Shown: positions 16,496 through 24,894 of the stretch, one piece after another
How positions within the stretch are numbered: the stretch's first letter is position 1
How the letters are laid out: each line of letters starts with the position of its first letter
Assembly: GCF_000526415.1 (NCBI RefSeq)
Contig: NZ_JAGA01000003.1
Location: 434,001 to 498,000, forward strand
Length of the DNA stretch: 64,000 bases
Reading direction: 5' to 3'
Source of the DNA: Kallotenue papyrolyticum
Lineage (GTDB): Bacteria; Chloroflexota; Chloroflexia; Chloroflexales; Kallotenuaceae
Translations under genes and position numbers: made by a program
The notes under the pieces: model-generated
The model's database searches: none
What the model was told of the DNA's origin: nothing
The model's input: the letters and a program-made list of their open reading frames with translations, nothing else

Positions 16496-17265
16496 CGCGC
16501 TCTTCAGCCATGAACCGGTGCCTGTCAGGCAGCGACCAGACCGTCGCGCCTGATCCGCCGCCGGCGGTCGTCGTCGATGGTGTTTCGTTCACCTACCCCA
16601 ACGGCTATCAGGCCCTGCACAACATTGAGCTGAGCGTCGCGCCCGGCGAGAAGGTGGCGCTGGTCGGCGCCAACGGTGCCGGCAAATCCACACTGCTGCT
16701 GCATCTCAACGGCGTGCTGGGCCAGCTCGATGGCCGCGTGCGCATCGCGGGCCTGCCGGTGATACGCGCCTCGCTACGCCGCGTGCGCGCGCTGGTAGGG
16801 CTGGTCTTTCAGGATCCCGACGATCAACTCTTTTCACCCACGGTCTTCGACGATGTCGCCTTCGGGCCGCTGCACATGGGCCTGCCCGAAGCCGAAGTAC
16901 GCGCTCGCGTCGCACGTGCGCTGGCGCAGGTCGGCATGCAGGGCTACGAAGCGCGCATGCCGCACCACCTCAGCCTGGGACAGCGCAAACGCGTGGCACT
17001 CGCCACGGTGCTGGCGATGGATCCGGCGGTGTTGGCGCTGGACGAACCCTCGGCCGGCCTCGATCCGCGCGCGCGCCGCGGGCTGATCACATTGCTGCGC
17101 GCGTTGCCACAGACCTTGCTGGTTGCCACACACGACCTGCGCCTGGTGGCCGAGATCTTGCCCCGTGCCGTGGTGCTCGACGCCGGACGGGTGGCCTACG
17201 ACGGACCGAGCGCGCGCCTGCTCAACGATACGGCGTTGCTGGAGCGCTTCGGCCTGGAGCTCTAG
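16492..17265 (+). CDS. cbiO: ECF transporter ATPase CbiO
   Basis: A 257-residue ABC ATPase that powers metal uptake with CbiM and CbiQ. Walker A is GANGAGKST, the Q-loop VFQDPDDQLFSPTVFDDVAFG is the form typical of ECF ATPases, the signature is LSLGQRKR, Walker B is VLALDEPS, and the switch His is in VATHDL. The ATG at 16492 overlaps the cbiQ stop by four bases. The first ~22 residues (before VVVDGVSFTYPNGY) are a weakly conserved extension; ATG 16510 would also be possible. Confidence 0.94.
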   Translation: MTRSSAMNRCLSGSDQTVAPDPPPAVVVDGVSFTYPNGYQALHNIELSVAPGEKVALVGANGAGKSTLLLHLNGVLGQLDGRVRIAGLPVIRASLRRVRALVGLVFQDPDDQLFSPTVFDDVAFGPLHMGLPEAEVRARVARALAQVGMQGYEARMPHHLSLGQRKRVALATVLAMDPAVLALDEPSAGLDPRARRGLITLLRALPQTLLVATHDLRLVAEILPRAVVLDAGRVAYDGPSARLLNDTALLERFGLEL

Positions 17266-17393
17266 CCCACGAGCAGTTCTAACACAACGCTAATACGCTT
17301 CATATGCTGTTCTAGTACAGGATCGGTACACTTTCTGCTAGACGTGACGCCGCAGAGGGCGTCCAATCCTTAGGCGACGGAGGAGTCATTGCT

Positions 17394-19274
<1,881 letters not shown>

Positions 19275-19284
19275 GCGCCACTCG

Positions 19285-19314
19285 CGCCTGAGGCATGCTG
19301 CAATGCCTCAGGCG
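19285..19314. terminator. Perfect 12-bp hairpin downstream of dnaK
   Basis: CGCCTGAGGCAT (19285-19296) and ATGCCTCAGGCG (19303-19314) pair perfectly around a 6-nt loop, 11 bp after the dnaK stop. There is no following T-run, so it may act as an RNA 3'-end stabiliser as much as a terminator. Confidence 0.65.
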
Positions 19315-19332
19315 TGGAGCCACCGTGCGACG

Positions 19333-19362
19333 GCGCGGGCGGGGCTTTGGCCCTGCCCGCGC
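19333..19362. terminator. GC-rich hairpin between convergent dnaK and FTR1 genes
   Basis: GCGCGGGCGGGGC (19333-19345) pairs with GCCCTGCCCGCGC (19350-19362) with one G-U pair and a TTTG loop. On the plus strand it is followed by ATTGATTT. It lies between convergent genes and probably ends transcription from at least the dnaK side. Confidence 0.65.
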
Positions 19363-19405
19363 ATTGATTTGCCCGGCGTTGGGCAATGTTGCGCGCTGTC
19401 GGCTA

Positions 19406-21721
19406 TCAGGCGGCTTGCGCGCGCGGCACGCGCACACGGCGGTGGCGCAGATGCTCGGCGGTGAAGTAGCTGCCGATCACAAACGCGCCCGCCAGCGTCT
19501 GCAGCGTCAGCCCTTCCCAGGTGGGGAAGGTGCCAAACCACAGGCCCAGCCAGTAGGGGAAGTGCAGGGCCCGCAGTGGATGCGTCGGCAGCCAGCCGAC
19601 GACCTGCAACACATGCACGGTGTTGCCGACCATCACCAGTAGCACACCGCCGATCAGGATGCCGGTAACGATCAACATCTTTTTGTGCGGCAGCTTCGCC
19701 TGCAGACCGAACACCAGCAGCCCGACCAGCGCGGTCGCGGCCAGGCCCAGGCCGACGCCACTCAGCACGGTAACGCTGCCGGCTTCCAGCACCAGCGCCT
19801 GCAAAAACAGCACGGTTTCGAAGCCCTCGCGGTAGATGCTGGTGAAACCGAGCATCACCAGGCCGGCGATCAGCCCAGCCTGACCGCTCAGGATGCGCTT
19901 TTTGCGCGCGTGGAAGTTGGCCATCCAGCCGGTCCAATACACGTTGTGGAAGAACCAGTTGGTGATCAGCAGCAGCACACCGATGGCGATCAACGATACG
20001 ATCGCCTCCAGGCGCTCGCCGTAGCGCGCGAACTGGAGCAGCACACCGCGCATCAGCAGCCAGGTCAGGGCACTGGCCAGCAGCGCCACCGCCGCGCCGA
20101 TCCAGATTGGCCGCCGGTAGCGGCGCTGTTCGCCGAACTTGAGGCTGCCCATCAGCGAGGCGAGGATCAGCACTGCTTCCAGCCCTTCGCGAAAGACGAT
20201 GATCACCGCATTGGTAGCGACTGCCAGCGGCGCCGTGTTGCCGGCGAGCAGCTCCTGGGCCGCCGTCAGCTCGGCATCCAGCGCCGCGCGCGTCGCGCGC
20301 ACACGCTCCAGCGGAGCGTGCTGCTCCAGGAGCGCTGCTAGGCCCACGTGCTCGCCCTGGCCATACCAGAACAGATCCTCGATCGGCTGGACGGTCTGGG
20401 GCGCGAAGGCGATCAGGCGTGCTTCCGGCCCCGTTTCGAGTACGGCGTAGGCTTCCAGGCGCGCCGATTCGGCCAGATCGTACTGCCCCTCGGCAACGCG
20501 CTGTTCCATCTGGTCCAGCCCGGCAGCGATCACATCGAAGTCGGCGGCGCTGTTGTGCTGCTGCCATTCGCGCGGCATGCTCGCCTGGAGCGCGGCCTGG
20601 GCCTGATCGGCCAGCGCCTGGATCGCCTGCGGCGCGGCCACCGCACCGCCACTGCCGGCGGCGTTCAGGCGCACTTCCAGCTCGGCCAGCAGCGCGGCCA
20701 CCTGCTCGGTGCGGGCTGCGTCGCGCGCCGCCAGCAGGTCGCGCAGGTCGGCGAAGGCGGCTGCCGCACCATTGCGAAAGGTGATCGCCTCACGGATCTC
20801 CAGGTCGCGCGTCACCACGCCGTTCTTGACGCCGCGCGCATACTCAACCGGCACCAGGCTCAGGAAGCGCAGCAACTGACCGGCGCGGCGCGCCTGTTCT
20901 GCCGGGCTCAAGGGCGCGGCGCGAAAACCTCGCAACCGCTCGGCGATGCGCTGCAGGGGGGCGTCCACCGCTTGGCCGGTGAGCGCGGCGCCGACCAGCT
21001 CCGCAAAGGCGTGTTGCGCCTCGAGCAGTGCCGCTTCGCCGCGTTGCTCGCGATAGGCCGGTGCCAGGATCGCGAAGTAGCCGGCTGCCGCCGCCGCCTG
21101 TTCGGCCAGGCGCTGACGGAAGCCCTGCTGCTGCGCCTGGGGCATTTGCCGCAGCAGTTCTTCCAGGCGCGCCTGGTAGGTATCCAGCAGATCGGCACGG
21201 ACCGCCTGCACGGCTGCATCCGTGGTGATCGCGCCGGCGGCCAACTGATCCAACGCGCGCGTCGCATCGGCACCTGGCCGCGAAAAGCGCGTGGCGATGC
21301 GGAATTCGCGCACAGCCAGCCACTGCTGGGCTTCCGCGAGCTGACCACGCCGCACGGCAGCTTCCACCACCTGCCCGGCGCCGGCCAGCACGCCGGTCCA
21401 GATGCGCATCCGCGCCGCAGCGAAGCGCACCGCATCACCCCGCGCCAGGGCCTGGGCGGCCGCGGCAAAGGCGTCCTGCACGTCGGCGGCAACCGCAGGC
21501 GCGGCGACGACCAACACAGAATGCAGAGCGGTGTCGTAGGCGGCGCGCGCCTCGTCCAGCGCCGTCCGCGCCGCAGCAGGCGCGCCGGCAAGCTGCAATT
21601 GGGCCGTGAACAGGGCGCTGCGCAGCCGCTCGGCAGCCGCTGCAGGCGGTTCCCCGGCGGCGTGCGCAGGCGCAATGCCCGCCGCTAGCAGCAGCGCTAC
21701 GATCCAGGCTATCCGCCGCAT
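19406..21721 (-). CDS. FTR1-family iron permease with large extracytoplasmic N-terminal domain
   Basis: A 771-residue protein. A signal peptide (IAWIVALLLAAGIAPAHA) is followed by about 470 residues of Ala-rich helical extracytoplasmic sequence. The C-terminal ~270 residues are the FTR1/EfeU membrane domain with about seven helices. It has the two Fe3+-binding motifs FREGLEAVLI (near residue 507) and YREGFETVLF (near residue 630). EfeU of E. coli is only ~280 residues, so the N-terminal part is extra and may receive iron from the upstream lipoprotein. The ATG at 21721 begins two bases after the stop of that gene, so they are one operon. No EfeB-type peroxidase is nearby. Confidence 0.9.
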   Translation of the reverse strand: MRRIAWIVALLLAAGIAPAHAAGEPPAAAAERLRSALFTAQLQLAGAPAAARTALDEARAAYDTALHSVLVVAAPAVAADVQDAFAAAAQALARGDAVRFAAARMRIWTGVLAGAGQVVEAAVRRGQLAEAQQWLAVREFRIATRFSRPGADATRALDQLAAGAITTDAAVQAVRADLLDTYQARLEELLRQMPQAQQQGFRQRLAEQAAAAAGYFAILAPAYREQRGEAALLEAQHAFAELVGAALTGQAVDAPLQRIAERLRGFRAAPLSPAEQARRAGQLLRFLSLVPVEYARGVKNGVVTRDLEIREAITFRNGAAAAFADLRDLLAARDAARTEQVAALLAELEVRLNAAGSGGAVAAPQAIQALADQAQAALQASMPREWQQHNSAADFDVIAAGLDQMEQRVAEGQYDLAESARLEAYAVLETGPEARLIAFAPQTVQPIEDLFWYGQGEHVGLAALLEQHAPLERVRATRAALDAELTAAQELLAGNTAPLAVATNAVIIVFREGLEAVLILASLMGSLKFGEQRRYRRPIWIGAAVALLASALTWLLMRGVLLQFARYGERLEAIVSLIAIGVLLLITNWFFHNVYWTGWMANFHARKKRILSGQAGLIAGLVMLGFTSIYREGFETVLFLQALVLEAGSVTVLSGVGLGLAATALVGLLVFGLQAKLPHKKMLIVTGILIGGVLLVMVGNTVHVLQVVGWLPTHPLRALHFPYWLGLWFGTFPTWEGLTLQTLAGAFVIGSYFTAEHLRHRRVRVPRAQAA

Positions 21722-21723
21722 GC

Positions 21724-22836
21724 CTACTCCTCGATGGTGATGTTGAGTTGTGCTGCAGCCTGCACCAGCTTGCCGGTGATGGCTGTGGCGCGGTTCTGGG
21801 CTTCGGCGCCGAGCAGATCGGCCTCTTCGGGCGTGAAGCGCTGGCCGCCCTGCTCCTTGCGGTACACATCGGCAACAAAGGCTTTGAGATCGGCAAGCTC
21901 GCGCTCGATCTGTTCGGCCTGCGCGGCATCTACCTGGGCGACCGCCGGCTTGACCGCGGCGTACACCACCTGCAAACCGCTCAGGATGTCCTGAATATCG
22001 GCCAGGCGCGAGATGGCCACAAAATCGCGCTGGGTGGACTGCTCACCGGCCACGAAGCGCGAGTTCTTCCACGACTCGAAGTACTCGGACATCGTCGGCA
22101 CCATCACAACCAGCGCCGTCAGGGCGTCTTCGCGGTTGGGTTGCCAGGCGGCCGCGGCCTGTTGCAGCTCGCCGGTGTAGCGATCCAGCTCGGCGGCCGC
22201 GGCCTTAAGCACGTTGGCCTCCGGCAGGGCGTCACCGAAGTCGGTCGTGCCGTTGCCGTTGAGGTCGGGCGTGACGTTGGGCGCGCGGTAGTCGGCAAAG
22301 GTCCCCCACAGGGCGCTCTCGGTGACGCCGAAGAGGTTGCCCGGCTTGGGCAGCACCCGACCATCCGGCAGACGCAGGTCAAAGGGCACGGCATTGGCGG
22401 GATCTTCCTCGCCCGACGCGCCGGCATCCAGGATCACGTCGTACTCGGCCAGCGCGGCCACGCCAGCAACGATGCCCTCGACCTGTTCGTAGCGCGGGCT
22501 GGCCGCCTTCCAGGCCGCACGGGCGCGCTCTACCGCCGCGCGCACCTGATCGGGCTGGCGCTGCCACAGCGCAGCATAGTCGAAGCCGGCAGCCTTGGCC
22601 AGCTGATAGTAGGCCTCGGCAGCCGCCGCCAACTCGGCGGTCGCGCTTTTGAGCTGGGCCAGGGTGGTCTGCAGGTAATCCTTGACAGCTGCAACCTCCG
22701 TAGCAGCGGTGGCGCTGGCCGCCGGCGGGCTGGCCGACGGCGAGGACGCAGCGCCCTGCCGCGCGGCGGGCGCGCCACAGGCGCTTAGGACGATCAGCAG
22801 CGCTCCGCAGAGCAGAGCGCGTCGTAGCGGATGCAT
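21724..22836 (-). CDS. Imelysin/EfeO-like iron-uptake lipoprotein
   Basis: A 370-residue protein with a lipoprotein signal ending LIVLSAC, a Ser/Ala/Pro linker, and a helical domain from about residue 50. The motifs YEQVEGIVAGVAALAEYDVILDAG and LFGVTESALWGTFADYRAP fit the imelysin (M75) fold used by EfeO/EfeM to deliver iron to FTR1-type permeases. The FTR1 gene follows two bases later. Its promoter (TTGACA/TAGACT) and two Fur boxes upstream indicate iron regulation. The GxHxxE imelysin motif itself is not evident, so the metal site may differ. Confidence 0.85.
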   Translation of the reverse strand: MHPLRRALLCGALLIVLSACGAPAARQGAASSPSASPPAASATAATEVAAVKDYLQTTLAQLKSATAELAAAAEAYYQLAKAAGFDYAALWQRQPDQVRAAVERARAAWKAASPRYEQVEGIVAGVAALAEYDVILDAGASGEEDPANAVPFDLRLPDGRVLPKPGNLFGVTESALWGTFADYRAPNVTPDLNGNGTTDFGDALPEANVLKAAAAELDRYTGELQQAAAAWQPNREDALTALVVMVPTMSEYFESWKNSRFVAGEQSTQRDFVAISRLADIQDILSGLQVVYAAVKPAVAQVDAAQAEQIERELADLKAFVADVYRKEQGGQRFTPEEADLLGAEAQNRATAITGKLVQAAAQLNITIEE

Positions 22837-22868
22837 AGCAATACCTCGCTGCTAGACTGGACGTTGTC

Positions 22869-22897
22869 AGTCTACGCCGCGCGGTAGGTATTGTCAA
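22869..22897 (-). promoter_or_regulatory. Promoter of the imelysin-FTR1 operon
   Basis: On the minus strand TTGACA (22897-22892) and TAGACT (22874-22869) are separated by 17 bp, about 33 bp before the start codon at 22836. Confidence 0.8.
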
Positions 22898-22909
22898 GTG
22901 TTTTTAGAG

Positions 22910-22924
22910 CAATAATCATTATCA
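22910..22924. promoter_or_regulatory. Fur box 1 upstream of the iron-uptake operon
   Basis: CAATAATCATTATCA matches the 7-1-7 Fur consensus TGATAATnATTATCA at 13 of 15 positions. Its centre (22917) is about 55 bp before the predicted transcription start, just upstream of the -35 element. Confidence 0.75.
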
Positions 22925-22940
22925 AAAGCCAAAAATGTTT

Positions 22941-22955
22941 TGATAATGATTATCA
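22941..22955. promoter_or_regulatory. Fur box 2, perfect match
   Basis: TGATAATGATTATCA matches the 7-1-7 Fur consensus at every position and extends to a 17-bp perfect dyad (22940-22956). Its centre is 31 bp, about three helix turns, from box 1. Confidence 0.85.
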
Positions 22956-23069
22956 ACATTCCTGCCGACGCAGCCACGGCGCCAACGCGCGGCAGACCGA
23001 CAAGCGGCGCTGTTGGCAGCCAACTCCGCGCTGATCGGCAGCGTCTCGGCAACGTCCGCTGCTCGGTGT

Positions 23070-23672
23070 TCAATCCAGTGCCTGCAGATCCTCGGGGAAG
23101 GGATGCAACAGCTCGCGCAACTTGGCCAGGCCCAGGCGCAGGCGGCCCTTGATCGTGCCGACCGGCTCGCGCAGCCGGGCCGCGATTTCGGTGGATGAGA
23201 GGCCGTTGAAATAGGCCAGTTCGATGGTCTGACGCTGCAATGCGGGGAGGCGGCTGAGCGCCTGCCCCAGATCGGCGCGCAGCACAGCCAACTGCTCCAG
23301 ACGGCGATCGAGCGCCTCGCTCAGGTGCGGCAGGTGCTCCAGTGGCGACTCCCATTCGCGGCGGCGATGCCACCGCGAACGCACCTCATCGATCGAACGG
23401 TTACGCGCAATGCCGGAAAGCCAGGTTGCGACCGAACCGATGGCCGGCCGAAAGCTGCTGGCGCGCAGCCAGACCGAATGAAACACATCCTGCAAGACCT
23501 CCTCGGCAGCCTGGCGATCGCGGGTGATGCGCAGCGCGATGCTGTAGAGCAGGCGGGCATAGCGCTCATAGAGCGAAGAAAGCGCCAATTCATCGCGGCG
23601 CGAGATCAACGCCAGCAGCGTTTCGTCATCCAGGTCGGTAATCGACAGCGGTCTGTCGCGCGTTTCGCTCAT
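23070..23672 (-). CDS. ECF-type RNA polymerase sigma factor
   Basis: A 200-residue sigma-70-family protein with only regions 2 and 4. Region 2 is LYERYARLLYSIALRITRDR with AEEVLQDVFHSVW and SVATWLSGIARNRSIDEVR; region 4 is LPALQRQTIELAYFNGLSSTEIAARL with EPVGTIKGRLRLGLAKLRELL. This is close to SigK/RpoE-type ECF factors. The ATG at 23672 follows GGGAGTGCC; the longer frame to 23996 has no family support. No anti-sigma gene is adjacent. It is upstream of the iron genes on the same strand but separated by 233 bp with its own Fur-controlled promoter between, so a link to iron is unproven. Confidence 0.92.
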   Translation of the reverse strand: MSETRDRPLSITDLDDETLLALISRRDELALSSLYERYARLLYSIALRITRDRQAAEEVLQDVFHSVWLRASSFRPAIGSVATWLSGIARNRSIDEVRSRWHRRREWESPLEHLPHLSEALDRRLEQLAVLRADLGQALSRLPALQRQTIELAYFNGLSSTEIAARLREPVGTIKGRLRLGLAKLRELLHPFPEDLQALD

Positions 23673-23748
23673 GGCACTCCCAAGCGATGTCGCCGGTATT
23701 CTAACGTATTTTTGACCGGCTGTCGTCAATCCGCTGCCAGAATGATCC

Positions 23749-23763
23749 AATTGCCTTGCAATT
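23749..23763. promoter_or_regulatory. 6-3-6 palindrome between sigma-factor and desaturase genes
   Basis: AATTGC-CTT-GCAATT is a perfect dyad in the 175-bp gap between the divergent ECF sigma and desaturase genes. It may be an operator. I found no convincing promoter pair for either gene in this gap. Confidence 0.3.
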
Positions 23764-23847
23764 CTCGTACCGTTAGGTAACGCAGGTTGGTCGGCGCCGG
23801 AACAGCTATGCACGCGGCGCCTGAACATGCCAGGAGCAGGAAGACCC

Positions 23848-24894
23848 ATGACTACCGAACCAACGCCGCAATCGACCGTCGAACACCCCCACGTCATCAA
23901 CGGTCCATGGACGCGCGAGGCGCGTGAACGGGCGATCCAGGACGAAGTGCGCGAGGCATATATCGAATACTTCCGCAAGGCCGTCAAGGTGCGCAACTGG
24001 TTGCCATGGGACGATATCCCGCTGGATGAGGTGCGCCAGTACGGTCATCTGCTGTCCGACGACACGATCACGCTGATCGAGAGCTTCCTGGGCATCGAGG
24101 ATTATGTCGGCGATTATGTCGAGGACGCCATCAACATCGTGCGTGGCAATCGCGAACGGCGCAACATCCAACTGGTATGGGGCATGGAGGAAGCTAAGCA
24201 CGCCGAGGCCTGGCATCTGGTCTTGCTGCACTCCGGTCGCCGTACCGAGGAGCAGATTCGCGCCTACCGCGACAAGGTCGGCGCACACCGCTGGCGCATG
24301 CGCGAAGATCATCCCGGGCTGGACACCCCGCTGGGCATCGCGGTCTATGCCATGTTCCAAGAGCGGGCCACCTACTTCAACTACGAGGAGCTGCGCAAAC
24401 GCATCCGCCTGGAGTACGGGCTGCCGGAGCGCGCCACGCCCGAAGAACGCCGGCGCGGCTACCAGGTCGGCGCGGCCGCTGCCTTCAACATTGTCGCCCG
24501 CGATGAGATCGCGCACCACGGCATGTTTCTGCGCATCGTCGATATCCACAAGAAGTATCTGCCCGCGGAAACGCTGGACATGATCTTCAAGGTGATCCAG
24601 GGCTTCAAAATGCCGGCGCTCTATCTAATCCCCAACGAGTCCGAGCTCAAGGCAGCCCTGGAGCGCACGCGGCTGTACACGCCGCTCAAGCATGGCCGCT
24701 CGGTAGCCAACCCGATTCTCGACGCGCTGGGCTTTGAGAACAAGCGCGCTTTGGAGCGCGCCGCGCAGGAGGCCAAGCTGCTGCCGCCCGGCTGCGGACC
24801 AGAGCATGTGGCCATCGGTCGTTCGGGCGAGTTCGTGCTGTCGATCACGCCGGAGCGCACTCAGGTCACCCCGCGCCGGCCCCAGACTGCCTGA
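23848..24894 (+). CDS. Acyl-ACP desaturase (ferritin-like di-iron, FA_desaturase_2)
   Basis: A 348-residue soluble desaturase that would introduce a double bond into acyl-ACP with O2 and ferredoxin. The di-iron motifs are present: WGMEEAKHAEAW (first EExxH, residues ~111-122) and VARDEIAHHGMFL (second D/ExxH, near residue 220). The helical FQERATYFNYEELRK segment also fits. The ATG at 23848 follows AGGAGCAGGAAG; an upstream ATG at 23827 lacks a site at the right distance. It implies an aerobic or facultatively aerobic host that adjusts lipid fluidity. Its 3' end overlaps the convergent YfhO-like gene by 29 bp. Confidence 0.93.
   Translation: MTTEPTPQSTVEHPHVINGPWTREARERAIQDEVREAYIEYFRKAVKVRNWLPWDDIPLDEVRQYGHLLSDDTITLIESFLGIEDYVGDYVEDAINIVRGNRERRNIQLVWGMEEAKHAEAWHLVLLHSGRRTEEQIRAYRDKVGAHRWRMREDHPGLDTPLGIAVYAMFQERATYFNYEELRKRIRLEYGLPERATPEERRRGYQVGAAAAFNIVARDEIAHHGMFLRIVDIHKKYLPAETLDMIFKVIQGFKMPALYLIPNESELKAALERTRLYTPLKHGRSVANPILDALGFENKRALERAAQEAKLLPPGCGPEHVAIGRSGEFVLSITPERTQVTPRRPQTA

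Noticed and set aside
17266-17393. Search for a CIRCE/HrcA element before dnaK
   Set aside because: No TTAGCACTC inverted repeat or close variant is present; the gap shows only weak promoter-like sequence.
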